Source: Pelodictyon luteolum (lineage in GTDB: Bacteria > Bacteroidota > Chlorobiia > Chlorobiales > Chlorobiaceae). From it: a stretch of 36,243 nt of DNA. Below the pieces are notes generated by a model. The model was given only the letters and a program-made list of their open reading frames with translations. It made no database searches and had not been told where the DNA came from. The stretch is from the NCBI RefSeq assembly GCF_001622165.1, contig NZ_LVWG01000019.1:1-36243 (forward strand), in the 5' to 3' direction. Every line of letters starts with the position of its first letter. The first letter of the stretch is position 1. The position numbers were made by a program, and so were the translations under genes. Shown here piece after piece: positions 1 through 9,487 of this stretch.

Positions 1-399
1 TTCTATGTTTCCTGCATTCTGGTCCTTGGCACCTTCGGTATGTTCCTCTGGTATGAACGGGCGGGGTGCACAGATGCGTGTGCCCGGACGGTAGCGGTGA
101 ACACGCTGGTGTTCTTCGAGATATTCTACCTGTTCAGTGCACGGTTTTTCACCCGAAGCGTGTTTTCAAAGGGCGGACTGTCCGGTAACCCTTACGTGCT
201 GTATGCCAGCGGGGCGCTTGTGCTTCTGCAGCTGGTCTTCACCTATCTGCCCTTCATGCAGAAGGTGTTCGACACTGCCCCCCTTGACCTTAAGCAGTGG
301 ATGATGATTATCGGCGTGAGTTCGAGCGTGCTGTTTTTCGTGGAGATTGAAAAGGCCGTCTGCCGGAGGTTCCGGCGTGGAGAGGGGTTTGTGCCCTGA
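1..399 (+). CDS. P-type cation-transporting ATPase, C-terminal end (partial)
   Basis: The reading frame is open from base 1 to a TGA at 397-399, so only the last 132 residues are present and the start lies outside the window. Visible are hydrophobic transmembrane stretches and a block reading ARTVAVNTLVFFEIFYLFSA, typical of the C-terminal membrane domain (Cation_ATPase_C) of P2-type ATPases related to PacL and other calcium or cation pumps. The phosphorylation DKTG motif and nucleotide-binding domain would be upstream, so the transported ion cannot be read here. It is convergent with priA; only 23 bases separate the two stops. Family assignment is fairly firm; specificity is unknown. Confidence 0.8.
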   Translation, partial: FYVSCILVLGTFGMFLWYERAGCTDACARTVAVNTLVFFEIFYLFSARFFTRSVFSKGGLSGNPYVLYASGALVLLQLVFTYLPFMQKVFDTAPLDLKQWMMIIGVSSSVLFFVEIEKAVCRRFRRGEGFVP

Positions 400-422
400 T
401 GCCGGGCCGGCGACCCTGTGGC

Positions 423-2903
423 TTACATCAGACTGCCGGGATCGACATCGATGGAGATGAGGGCAAGAGGATTGCGGAACCGCCGGGCAATCGTATCCTG
501 AAGGCCGAGGGCGAAGGACTCTGTGAGGCGTCCGCCGGTGAGTTTCAAAAGCACGTGGTAGCGGTAGCTGCCGCGAATGCGCGCTATGCCTGCCGGAGCG
601 GGTCCGAGCACCTCCCCCTGCCCTTCGCCAACGGCTTCCAGAAGCATCGTTTTGCAGGCCATGGCAGCCTCTCCTGCAGTTTTTTCATCCTCTGAGCTGC
701 ACTCGAACTTCACCAGCCGTGCGTGAGGCGGATAGGAGAGTTCCCTTCGGGATTGCATCTCATGCTGGAAGAAGGCGCTGTAACTGCCGCGGAGCAGGGC
801 GTTGAAGACTTCGCTTTCCGGATTGTAGACCTGCAGGTAGACCTCTCCCGGGCTTGATGAACGGCCGGCGCGGCCGGCAACCTGTGTGAGAAGGGAGTAG
901 GTGCGCTCGGAAGCGCGGAAGTCGGGGAGGTTGAGGCCGATGTCGGCCATGAGGACGCCGACGAGGGTGACGCGGGGGAAATCAAGCCCCTTTGCGACCA
1001 TCTGGGTGCCGAGGAGGATGCGGGCTTTCCCCTGGCGGAACTCATCGAGAATGCGGCCGTGAGAGCCTTTTGTGGTGGTTGTGTCCACGTCCATGCGCAG
1101 AATCCGCTCGCCGGCAAAGAGTGACTGGAGCTCCTCTTCGATGCGTTCCGTGCCGCTTCCTTTATAGAAGAGGTCCGGGGAGGCACAGGAGGGACAGACC
1201 TTGCTGAATGGCTCGGTATGGCCGCAGTAATGACAGCGCAACTGGCGGTGTCCGGCGTGGTAAACCAGCGGAATTCCGCAGTGGGGGCACTGGGGGACAT
1301 GGCCGCATGCGAAACAGAGCACGCTGCCGGAAAACCCCCTCCGGTTCTGCAGAAGGATGATCTGCTCGTCCCGCTCCAGACGTTTGGCGATTTCGTGGCG
1401 GAGCTTTTCGGATATGGAGGGGGTAGCCTTCGGGCTGTCCTTCATGACGATAAGGCAGAGTTTCGGCATGGTGGCGCCGTCGATGCGCTCCGGGAGCTCG
1501 AGGAGGCGGTATTTTTCCTGCAGGGCGTTCTCGTAGGATTCAAAGGACGGGGTGGCTGAGCCGAGGATGCAGACGGCCCCTTCGGTGCGGGCGCGCATGA
1601 CGCCGAGGTCCCGGGCACTGTAGCGGGGGTTGCGGTCCTGTTTGTAGGCGCCGTCGTGTTCTTCATCGACAATCACGGCACCGAGGTTCGAAAGCGGGGC
1701 GAAGATGGTGGAGCGGGCTCCGAGGGCTATCTTTGCCCTGCCGCTCCGGAGGCTGTGCCATGCGTCGTATTTTTCCTGATTGCTCATGGCGCTGTGCATG
1801 ATGGCTACGGTGTCGCCGAAATGCTGGCGGAACCGGCCGGCTGTCTGCGGGGTGAGGGCGATTTCGGGGACGAGGACGATGGCTGTCCGACCTTTCTTTA
1901 ACACCTCTTTGAGGAATTCGATGTAGACGAGGGTCTTGCCGCTGCCGGTGACGCCATGCAGGAGGAATGTCTTGTACCCTCCCGTCCGGCTTGCACTTCT
2001 GAGTTCTTCAAGAACAGCCTCCTGCTGCGCGGTCGGTTGCTTGGGTTCTTCCCGTTCTGTCGGCATGCCGGTATCGAAACGGCTCTCTACTTCAACCGCT
2101 ATTTTTTCAAGGTAACCCGAGGCGGTGAGGGTGTTGAGGATCCTGCGGGAGACCGCGGCGGCTTCCAGTGAGGCTCCTCCGGGACCGAAGGCCGAGACGC
2201 GGAGGAACGCCTCGAGCTGTTTCGGGCTGTTTTTCAGCTCCTCTTCGGGTGCATCCGGCAGAACCGGGGCCCGGCGCCAGGCCGGGACCGTCCTACGGGC
2301 CGCGCTGGTGAACTTCCGGCGGAGCTTTACGTGCCCGCTTCGTTCAAGTTCTGAAATGGTGCCGTAGAGGTGTTTCCTGCCGAGCTTTCTCTGGAGCTGC
2401 TTTACGGTAATGCGCTGTTCTTTGGTGACCAGCTGCATGATGCTGCGGCGGAGCGCAGTGCTGCGTACCCGGCGGGTTTCAGTTTCGAGGCTGAAGTCGG
2501 CCGCTTCGACGATGTCGTCGACCGTCGTGCGGACGGCAACCGGTACGGCGGCAGTGATGCAGTCGATGTGGCGGGTAAGGTAGTATCCTGCCATCCACCG
2601 GGTGAGGAGGATCAGCGGGGGATTGAGGACGGGGGCTCCGCCGTGGAGGATGTCGGTGAGCTCGGCAGCTGGTTCTTCCGGAGGAGGCTCGATGCCGGTT
2701 TCGATGATATAGGCGGTGGAGGGAGCGGTTTTGCCGCCTTTAGGGACGACCAGCACCATGCTGCCCGGCAGGAGGCCCTCTTCAGGAGGGCCCGGGACCA
2801 TCAGCGGAAAGGGTTCGCCCCGGAAGAGTTTTTCTGCTATGGCCAGTGCGTACATGGTGGCAAAAGAGGTTCCAGGGAGGGGCGGACCCTGCAGTCGGGG
2901 CAT
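423..2903 (-). CDS. priA: Primosomal protein N' (replication restart helicase PriA)
   Basis: PriA is the 3'-to-5' DNA helicase that recognises stalled forks and reloads the replisome. The 826-residue product has the N-terminal 3'-end-binding region, Walker A GVTGSGKT at about 317-324, Walker B DEEH at 413-416, and eight zinc-binding cysteines in pairs at about 530/533, 539/542, 557/560 and 570/573. The C-terminal helicase motifs GTQMVAKGLDFPRV and QVAGRAGR follow. The ATG directly abuts the adk stop codon, with a GGGGG run as a weak ribosome site. A second in-frame ATG at 2855 (MYALAIAEKL) begins nearer the usual family start. It is the last gene of the minus-strand run rlmN-unknown-adk-priA. 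Confidence 0.96.
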   Translation of the reverse strand: MPRLQGPPLPGTSFATMYALAIAEKLFRGEPFPLMVPGPPEEGLLPGSMVLVVPKGGKTAPSTAYIIETGIEPPPEEPAAELTDILHGGAPVLNPPLILLTRWMAGYYLTRHIDCITAAVPVAVRTTVDDIVEAADFSLETETRRVRSTALRRSIMQLVTKEQRITVKQLQRKLGRKHLYGTISELERSGHVKLRRKFTSAARRTVPAWRRAPVLPDAPEEELKNSPKQLEAFLRVSAFGPGGASLEAAAVSRRILNTLTASGYLEKIAVEVESRFDTGMPTEREEPKQPTAQQEAVLEELRSASRTGGYKTFLLHGVTGSGKTLVYIEFLKEVLKKGRTAIVLVPEIALTPQTAGRFRQHFGDTVAIMHSAMSNQEKYDAWHSLRSGRAKIALGARSTIFAPLSNLGAVIVDEEHDGAYKQDRNPRYSARDLGVMRARTEGAVCILGSATPSFESYENALQEKYRLLELPERIDGATMPKLCLIVMKDSPKATPSISEKLRHEIAKRLERDEQIILLQNRRGFSGSVLCFACGHVPQCPHCGIPLVYHAGHRQLRCHYCGHTEPFSKVCPSCASPDLFYKGSGTERIEEELQSLFAGERILRMDVDTTTTKGSHGRILDEFRQGKARILLGTQMVAKGLDFPRVTLVGVLMADIGLNLPDFRASERTYSLLTQVAGRAGRSSSPGEVYLQVYNPESEVFNALLRGSYSAFFQHEMQSRRELSYPPHARLVKFECSSEDEKTAGEAAMACKTMLLEAVGEGQGEVLGPAPAGIARIRGSYRYHVLLKLTGGRLTESFALGLQDTIARRFRNPLALISIDVDPGSLM

Positions 2904-3569
<666 letters not shown>

Positions 3570-4319
3570 TTAGATGGATTTTTTCGTGGTAATGATGGTT
3601 ACTTTCGGTTTTGAAGGAGCTGTTCCTTCTGTCGCGGCTGTTCCGTTCTGGACGTTCACGGCTGAGGCCGCCTGCAAGGGTTCGGCGGGTTTGGAGGGCA
3701 TCGTAAAGGGGATGGCCTGTTTTTTTGCCGGCGTCTTGTGGAATTCGATGGTTGTGGCTTTGGGGCTTCCCGTGGTTGTTTTTTGATGATGCAGCTTGGC
3801 TTCATCGAACATCTGCTGGAAAGCCGATGCCGAGCCTTTTGCGTCAAGGGAGCGCAGGTAGTAGTCCTCTTCGTCGAGGATGTCGCGGCGGAACTCGAAA
3901 TCCGCTGCGCCAAGCATCATGCGGATCATTCTGCGGCTTTCACCCATGTCGCCTTTCGACTCGATCTGGGTTACCGCCTTGGCGTTGAGGGTGGTGATGG
4001 TGTCACCGTTGACGTCCTGTTCTTCCAGAAGACCGAAGGTGACCTGGATTTTCATGCCGAGCAGGGCGAACGAGGTGACTTCGGCGCGGATGACGCTCAT
4101 GCCGCCGACAGCGGTTTTTTCGCTCCGGAGATCCCATACGAGCCAGTGATCTACTTTGGTGGTGATGAATTCTGCGATGTCCGATGCCTTGCGGGTGTAA
4201 CGGCGGACCTTGAGCTCGCTGAATTCAGGCGTTTCCGAGGTGTGGGTTGCGTTGCCTGTCAGGCCGTGGTAGGCTTTGGCGAATTCGGTTTTGAAGGGGA
4301 TGAAATCAAGCAGATCCAT
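3570..4319 (-). CDS. Conserved protein of unknown function between rlmN and adk
   Basis: I do not recognise a named family. From the ATG at 4319 (MDLLDFIPFK) the product has 249 residues. The first roughly 160 are a mixed alpha/beta-looking domain with no signal peptide or membrane segment. A charged stretch (about 130-180) and a Pro/Ala/Thr/Lys-rich, probably disordered tail ending in VTIITTKKSI follow. An upstream in-frame ATG at 4388 would overlap the end of rlmN and encode an unlike N-terminus, so I prefer 4319. The rlmN stop is 13 bases upstream and adk starts 9 bases downstream, so it is probably cotranscribed with both. That placement does not by itself reveal a function. Confidence 0.75.
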   Translation of the reverse strand: MDLLDFIPFKTEFAKAYHGLTGNATHTSETPEFSELKVRRYTRKASDIAEFITTKVDHWLVWDLRSEKTAVGGMSVIRAEVTSFALLGMKIQVTFGLLEEQDVNGDTITTLNAKAVTQIESKGDMGESRRMIRMMLGAADFEFRRDILDEEDYYLRSLDAKGSASAFQQMFDEAKLHHQKTTTGSPKATTIEFHKTPAKKQAIPFTMPSKPAEPLQAASAVNVQNGTAATEGTAPSKPKVTIITTKKSI

Positions 4320-4332
4320 GGTGGTTGGCCGG

Positions 4333-5418
4333 TTAGAGATTGTCGCTTTTGCGCATGCTGTCTGCCGCCAGCTGGCCGCAGGCCGCATTGATGGGGGTGC
4401 CGTAGCTTTTCCTGATGGTTACCTGCAGACCTGCAGCCTGAAGGATGTCACGGAACCTCTCCCTTGTGCTGTCGAAAACTGGCTCGAATTTTATATTAAC
4501 GATTGAATTATAATCAATCAAATTAATTTTACAGAAAAAGCCGGAGGCGTAGCGCAGGAGCCGCTTTGCGTCGTCTTCCGAGTCATTTATGCCCTTGAGC
4601 AGCATGTAGGCGAGGGTAACGGGTTCCCCTGTTCTGGATGCGTATCGAGAGAGCGATTCCCTCAGCCTGTCGAGAGGGTACTGCCGGGCGGCCTGCGGCA
4701 TCAGCGCTTCGCGTTTTTCCTGGATGGCAGAGTGAAGCGAGACGGCCAGCCTGGTTTTCAGGCCGGTATCGGCAAGCCGGTCGATTTCGGGGGTGATGCC
4801 GACTGTCGAGATGGTGATTTTACGCTGCGAGGTGCTGAAGCGGTACTTGCGTGTACTGAGGTTGAGAACCGCCTCTATGACGCTTTCAGTATTCAGGAGC
4901 GGTTCACCCATGCCCATGAAGACAATATTCGTGATTGAGGCCTCAGGGTTCCGTTTCTGCAGCATGTCGGAGAGTGCCCAGACCTGGCCGGTTATTTCTC
5001 CGGGGGAGAGGTTCCGGCGGAACCCCATCTGCCCGGTCGCGCAGAAGGTGCATCCGAGCGGGCATCCTGCCTGTGCCGATACGCATGCCGTCATCCGGTT
5101 GGGCCCCGGGATGAGGACGGTTTCAATACGTTCTCCATCGGGAAGCTGGAGGAGCAGTTTTTCGGTCGCTCCTGGTGTACCGCCTTCTCTCGATTCATCG
5201 TGCTTTTCTGTGAGGGGCGGCTTGATGCAGAAGGATTCGGCAAGCTTGCTTCGCAGGGGAAGGCTGAGGGTGGTGATTTCGTCGAAAGAGGCGGCGCGGT
5301 GGCTGAAGAGCCACTGGTGCAGCTGCGAGGCTCGCCACTGAGGCTCATTGATGGCCCCTAGGGCATCCTTGAGCTCATCCAGGCGGAGGTCGAGGATGTT
5401 TATCTGTTCTCTGGGCAT
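4333..5418 (-). CDS. rlmN: Dual-specificity 23S rRNA/tRNA adenine-C2 methyltransferase RlmN
   Basis: RlmN is a radical-SAM enzyme methylating C2 of A2503 in 23S rRNA and A37 in some tRNAs. The 361-residue product has the CxxxCxxC iron-sulfur motif at C119/C123/C126 (CPLGCTFC), the two mechanistic cysteines at C112 (ACVSAQ) and C347 (AACGQLA), the SAM-binding GMGEPLLN and the KINLIDYN segment. The frame is open up to 5658 with other ATGs (for example 5478). The start at 5418 (MPREQINILDL) gives the normal family length and N-terminus, so I chose it. No strong ribosome site precedes either start. It is the first gene of the minus-strand run. Confidence 0.95.
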   Translation of the reverse strand: MPREQINILDLRLDELKDALGAINEPQWRASQLHQWLFSHRAASFDEITTLSLPLRSKLAESFCIKPPLTEKHDESREGGTPGATEKLLLQLPDGERIETVLIPGPNRMTACVSAQAGCPLGCTFCATGQMGFRRNLSPGEITGQVWALSDMLQKRNPEASITNIVFMGMGEPLLNTESVIEAVLNLSTRKYRFSTSQRKITISTVGITPEIDRLADTGLKTRLAVSLHSAIQEKREALMPQAARQYPLDRLRESLSRYASRTGEPVTLAYMLLKGINDSEDDAKRLLRYASGFFCKINLIDYNSIVNIKFEPVFDSTRERFRDILQAAGLQVTIRKSYGTPINAACGQLAADSMRKSDNL

Positions 5419-5586
5419 CGGGAGTTTCTGTGGTTCTGTGCGGTATGTGCATGGGAATATAGGATTCCCATGCGCCATGGCGAAATCTTCTTCGGTGTTG
5501 CAGGTTTCTTCTTTTGTTTGTATGGAGCAAAAAAAGTACTTTATCGCGAAAAGTTTTAAGAACCTTACCGATTCCGTTGTTGCACG

Positions 5587-5934
5587 ATGAAAGAAACTGC
5601 CCCCGAAGAGCAGGCTGTAGCCGATTTCAACCACCAGCGCCTTGACAAACACATCCATGCCCGGATCCGTTTTGCCGCGCTGTCCTATCTCGTTGCCGTC
5701 GGGAAGGCGTCATTTGTGGAGATTCGTGACTGCATCAACGCAACCGACGGAAACCTCTCCGTCCATATGCGCAAACTCGAATCGGCCGGCTACATCAGCT
5801 GCGACAAGGGGTTCCAGCTGCGCAAGCCCCATACGATATACAGCATAACGGGCGAGGGACTCGAAGCTTTTCTGAAGTACCGTCGGGACATCGGGTCGTT
5901 TCTCGGCCCTGAAGTCAGTCTGCAGTCGGCCTGA
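5587..5934 (+). CDS. Small winged-helix DNA-binding regulator (MarR/HTH_27-like)
   Basis: A 115-residue protein that is almost entirely one winged helix-turn-helix. Residues 25-85 fit HTH_27/ArsR-MarR-type domains: RIRFAALSYL, a recognition helix in TDGNLSVHMRKLESAGYI, and a wing ending YSITGEGLEAFLKY. These single-domain proteins are commonly repressors without an obvious ligand domain. There are no metal-binding cysteines. It is divergent from rlmN across a 168-base gap and points toward the nrnA-like gene, 95 bases further on. The target is unknown; its own promoter or the neighbouring genes are the obvious candidates. Confidence 0.85.
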   Translation: MKETAPEEQAVADFNHQRLDKHIHARIRFAALSYLVAVGKASFVEIRDCINATDGNLSVHMRKLESAGYISCDKGFQLRKPHTIYSITGEGLEAFLKYRRDIGSFLGPEVSLQSA

Positions 5935-5985
5935 GGGTACTGGATTTATATATGAGACGATGCTATTGATCTGGACTGAACTGGA

Positions 5986-6030
5986 ATGAGCGACCGTATT
6001 TCTGTTACTGCAAATGTTACCGCAAACTGA
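5986..6030 (+). CDS. Possible 14-codon leader peptide ahead of the DHH phosphoesterase
   Basis: An ATG at 5986 opens a 14-codon frame (MSDRISVTANVTAN) whose TGA at 6028-6030 shares its last base with the ATG of the next gene (TGATG). That arrangement would allow translational coupling to a gene whose own start has no visible Shine-Dalgarno. The peptide contains a short TAN-V-TAN repetition. No strong ribosome site precedes it and chance is a realistic explanation. Confidence 0.25.
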   Translation: MSDRISVTANVTAN

Positions 6031-7097
6031 TGATATTACCTGAGCTTGGAAGAACACTTACCGGATCCGAATGGTCGCTTCTAGTCGACGTGCTGCTTGA
6101 TGCCCGCCATGTCGTATTGACTACCCATGAGAATTCCGATGGAGACGGCCTTGGTTCGGAGGTCGCCCTTGCCCTCGTGCTCTGCGCCCTCGGCAAGGAG
6201 GTCACCGTTTTCAACCCGACGCCGGTTCCCCCTAACTACCGATTTCTTTGTGAAAGCTTTCCCATCACCCATTTCGACCCAAAGGACGAGGAGTCGGTGC
6301 AGGAGCTGTCGCTGGCCGACGTGACCGTGCTGCTTGACGCCAACCTCCGCGACCGGATGGGCTCTCTCTGGCCGCATGTCGAGTTCTCTAAGGAGCTGGG
6401 TTCCATGCGGCTTCTCTGCATTGACCATCATCTCGAACCGGATGATTTCGCCGATCTCATGGTCTGTGAAAGCTACGCCTCTTCAACCGGGGAGCTGATA
6501 TATGACCTCATTTCGGCCATCGGGGAGCGGCAGGGGCAGGACCTGTTCACCAAAGAGATCTCGCAGGCTCTCTATGTTGCTGTGATGACCGATACCGGAT
6601 CCTTCCGTTTCCCCAAGACCAGCCCCTACGTGTATTCGCTGGCAGGGAACCTGGTACAGAGAGGGGCGGACGCCGCTCTGGCCTATGACAGAATCTACAA
6701 CTCCCTGACGCCTGAGGCGCTGAAGCTGCTCGGCCTCGCCCTCACCTCCATCACCATCCTTGACAACGGGGTGATTTCCTGGCTGTTCATCTCCCGCGAC
6801 ATGCTGAAAGCCACCGGAAGCAAGCTGTTTGATACGGATCTCATCGTTCAGTATCTTTTAAGCGTCCCGTCCGTCCAGATCGCCGTCCTCATGGTCGAGA
6901 TGACAGACGGACGCACGAAAGCAAGTTTCCGCTCGCGCGGCAGGGTCTATGTGAACCAGCTGGCCAAGAAATACGGCGGCGGAGGTCATATGAACGCTGC
7001 AGGATGCCTTTTCCAGTTCTCTTCCGACAGAGCGCAGCAGGTCCTGCTTGAGGACGTCCGCGCATTCCTTAAAGACCCCGAATCTTTCACCTACTGA
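6030..7097 (+). CDS. DHH-family phosphoesterase (NrnA/RecJ-like oligoribonuclease or pAp phosphatase)
   Basis: Members of this family degrade short oligoribonucleotides (nanoRNA) and dephosphorylate 3'-phosphoadenosine 5'-phosphate using two manganese ions. The 355-residue product has motif I H33-E-N-S-D37-G-D39, D103 in LLDANL, the DHH signature at 132-134, D188 in VMTDTGSF, and the C-terminal DHHA1 substrate-binding motif [10 protein letters not shown] at about 316-325. The usual Pro before the first Asp of motif I is Ser here; metal ligands appear intact. The ATG at 6030 lacks a clear ribosome site and overlaps the stop of a possible 14-codon upstream frame. pepA follows 20 bases downstream, so they may be cotranscribed. 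Confidence 0.88.
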   Translation: MILPELGRTLTGSEWSLLVDVLLDARHVVLTTHENSDGDGLGSEVALALVLCALGKEVTVFNPTPVPPNYRFLCESFPITHFDPKDEESVQELSLADVTVLLDANLRDRMGSLWPHVEFSKELGSMRLLCIDHHLEPDDFADLMVCESYASSTGELIYDLISAIGERQGQDLFTKEISQALYVAVMTDTGSFRFPKTSPYVYSLAGNLVQRGADAALAYDRIYNSLTPEALKLLGLALTSITILDNGVISWLFISRDMLKATGSKLFDTDLIVQYLLSVPSVQIAVLMVEMTDGRTKASFRSRGRVYVNQLAKKYGGGGHMNAAGCLFQFSSDRAQQVLLEDVRAFLKDPESFTY

Positions 7098-7117
7098 AAC
7101 CAACAGCTGCACCGATC

Positions 7118-8647
7118 ATGAAAACAGCCGCAACATTCACCGCTCTCCACGATCTTGACGCCGATCTTCTCATCCTTCCCTTCAGCAGCGAAGGGCTCAA
7201 GAAGGCCGCATCCCCGGTTCTGGAGGCTGCCGGCCTGTCTGATGTCCCCCTGGATGATTTCAAGGCTGCAGCCGGAGATACCCTCATCCTCTACCCCCGA
7301 CCCGGTAAGCTTCGTGCTTCGCGGGTGATGCTTGTCGGGACGGGCGAGGCCAAGAGCCTCGATGACTGGCATCGTGCTGCGTCTCTTGCGGCCTCCAGGG
7401 CTGTCGACCTTGATGCCCGCCGTATCGTTTTCGATCTTCCTGCTGCCGGCGGCAAGGCCAGGCCCGGCATTGAGGCTGTGGCTGAAGCGCTGGTCGAGGG
7501 CTGCATGTTCGGCGCCTACCGGTTCGAACGCCTGAAAAGCGGCAAACTCGATAAAGGGGAGAAGAAGAAAACGCCGGCGAAGGGAAAGGCAAAGAAGGAT
7601 GAAAAGGGCATCGACCTCCTGACACTCCGGGTTCCGGCTTCGGCCATTGCCGCGGCGGAAAAGGGTATGGCTGCAGGGCTTGTCATCGGTTCGGCGCAGC
7701 AGATGGCCCGTGATCTTGTCAATCTTCCCGGCAACCACCTGCAGGCTGAGGACATCGCAAAGGCTGCCGTTTCCTCCGGCAAACAGTACGGGTACGGGGT
7801 GACGGTCCTTCGCAAAAAAGAGATCGAGTCACTCCGGATGGGCGGTCTCGTTGCCGTCAACCAGGGCAGCCTGAACCCTCCGACCTTCACCGTCATGGAC
7901 TATGTGCCCAAAAAGAAGGCGAAGGCGACCATCGCCCTCGTCGGCAAGGGCGTCACGTTTGATTCCGGCGGCATTTCCATAAAGCCTTCCGAGGGGATGG
8001 GCGACATGAAGTCCGACATGGCCGGCGCTGCGGCCGTCATCGGCGCCGTTGAAGCCGCTGCACGCCTCTCGCTTCCGGTACGCATCATCGGCCTGATTCC
8101 CGCTACCGACAACATGCCGGACGGCAACGCGCAGAAGCCGGGTGATGTCATCACCACCTATTCGGGTATTACGGTCGAAGTCGGCAACACCGATGCCGAG
8201 GGCCGGCTCATCCTTGCCGATGCCCTGACCTATGCGGCACAGAAGTACAGCCCTGACGTCATCATCGACCTTGCGACCCTCACCGGTGCCTGCATCGTAG
8301 CTCTCGGATACCAGGTCGCAGGCCTGTTCAGCAACGACGACTCCCTTGCCGAAGCAATCGAAGGCGCTGGCAGAGATACCGGTGAAAAGGTCTGGCGCCT
8401 TCCGCTCTGGGATCTTTATGACGAACAGATCAAGTCAGACGTTGCTGATGTCAGCAACACCGGCAGCCGGGGTGCGGGTACCATCACGGCGGCGAAGTTC
8501 CTTGAGAAGTTCATCGAAGGCCATAAGAAATGGGCGCACATCGACATCGCCGGCCCTTCGTTCCCGGCCAAAGGTGCCTCAAAGGTAAATGGAGGATCGG
8601 GCTTTGGTGTCCGGCTGCTTGTTGATCTCCTCAGGAAGTGGTCGTAA
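7118..8647 (+). CDS. pepA: Leucyl aminopeptidase (M17 family)
   Basis: A cytoplasmic di-metal aminopeptidase that removes N-terminal residues, especially Leu, from peptides; homohexameric in the family. The 509-residue product carries the catalytic core in its C-terminal half: K277 and D282 in [12 protein letters not shown]289, D300 (MKSDMAG), and the signature NTDAEGRL with D359, E361 and R363. The N-terminal regulatory domain is joined by a lysine-rich insertion at about 141-163 ([16 protein letters not shown]) that looks disordered. The sequence around the next gene's start overlaps its 3' end, implying translational coupling with the hydrolase downstream. Confidence 0.95.
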   Translation: MKTAATFTALHDLDADLLILPFSSEGLKKAASPVLEAAGLSDVPLDDFKAAAGDTLILYPRPGKLRASRVMLVGTGEAKSLDDWHRAASLAASRAVDLDARRIVFDLPAAGGKARPGIEAVAEALVEGCMFGAYRFERLKSGKLDKGEKKKTPAKGKAKKDEKGIDLLTLRVPASAIAAAEKGMAAGLVIGSAQQMARDLVNLPGNHLQAEDIAKAAVSSGKQYGYGVTVLRKKEIESLRMGGLVAVNQGSLNPPTFTVMDYVPKKKAKATIALVGKGVTFDSGGISIKPSEGMGDMKSDMAGAAAVIGAVEAAARLSLPVRIIGLIPATDNMPDGNAQKPGDVITTYSGITVEVGNTDAEGRLILADALTYAAQKYSPDVIIDLATLTGACIVALGYQVAGLFSNDDSLAEAIEGAGRDTGEKVWRLPLWDLYDEQIKSDVADVSNTGSRGAGTITAAKFLEKFIEGHKKWAHIDIAGPSFPAKGASKVNGGSGFGVRLLVDLLRKWS

Positions 8648-8649
8648 CC

Positions 8650-9387
8650 ATGACCTCCCGGGTTTCACAGCCGGTTCTCATCGTGCCGGGGGTCCTGTTC
8701 TGGGACTCCCTGTACCGGGGCATGCGTCTTGCGCTCTCCGAACGGATTCCTCCTGAAAGAATCGAGATCGCCCCTGTCAGCCTTGGCGACTGGATCGGAT
8801 TGCCGCCCTCTCCGGAACGTTCGACGAACCGGGTGATGAGGGTGATCGACAGCTCGCTGAAGCTTATGGCTGAGCGTTTCCCGGGAGAAAAGGTCACCAT
8901 CGTCGCTCACAGCGGCGGCGGGACGGTCGCCATGGTCTACCTCCTTGAAAAGCCCTTCCAGGGCGACTGCTACCATCGTGGAGAGCAGGTGTCGCGCCTT
9001 ATTACGCTCGGTACGCCGTTCCGCACCCATGAGCAGTATGCGAAGCTCAAGACCGATTTCATCGACCGGCACCTCACGCCCGGTTTTTTCCGCCGATGCC
9101 GGGTCGTTTCCGTCGTCAGCGACAAATACCACGGTTCTCCCGGTGGCTCACTGACAGAAAAGATGTGCCACCTGTTCTACCGCAGCACCTGGGGGGACGG
9201 GACTGCAGCGGGAGACGGTATCGTACCGGCTGAAAGCTGCCGCCTCGAGGGGGCAGAGAACGTCATCATTCCTGATGCCGAGCACCTGCCGACCCCGCAT
9301 ACCCGGTGGTATGGAACCAGAGAGGGGGTGGAGCAGTGGGCGGGGTGGCTTGATTCCGACGGTCCGGGGGAGCAGTCCGGTTGCTGA
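8650..9387 (+). CDS. Alpha/beta-hydrolase (lipase/esterase-like)
   Basis: A 246-residue alpha/beta-hydrolase fold protein. Visible are an N-terminal strand and oxyanion region ([12 protein letters not shown]), the nucleophile elbow AHSGGG with the likely catalytic Ser at 88, an acidic candidate in the GDGIVP segment, and a C-terminal His candidate in [11 protein letters not shown]. There is no signal peptide, so it should be cytoplasmic. The substrate cannot be read; similarity in layout to plastid and cyanobacterial lipase-like proteins suggests a lipid or ester, as inference only. I chose the ATG at 8650, two bases after the pepA stop, because AGGAAG sits 11 bases upstream inside pepA. Confidence 0.8.
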   Translation: MTSRVSQPVLIVPGVLFWDSLYRGMRLALSERIPPERIEIAPVSLGDWIGLPPSPERSTNRVMRVIDSSLKLMAERFPGEKVTIVAHSGGGTVAMVYLLEKPFQGDCYHRGEQVSRLITLGTPFRTHEQYAKLKTDFIDRHLTPGFFRRCRVVSVVSDKYHGSPGGSLTEKMCHLFYRSTWGDGTAAGDGIVPAESCRLEGAENVIIPDAEHLPTPHTRWYGTREGVEQWAGWLDSDGPGEQSGC

Positions 9388-9404
9388 AATTAAGGAATCT
9401 TTCT

Positions 9405-9432
9405 TTGACAAGCCGCTGGAAAGTGGTAAAAT
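9405..9432 (+). promoter_or_regulatory. Sigma-70-type promoter for ugd
   Basis: A perfect -35 TTGACA (9405-9410) is followed after 16 bases by TAAAAT (9427-9432), one mismatch from the -10 consensus, in the 100-base gap before ugd. The expected start of transcription is near 9439, giving a leader of about 50 bases. Confidence 0.65.
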
Positions 9433-9487
9433 CAAAGCCACCCATCCGGATGGAATGGCATGTTTTTTATAACCAAACGCCTCTGTA

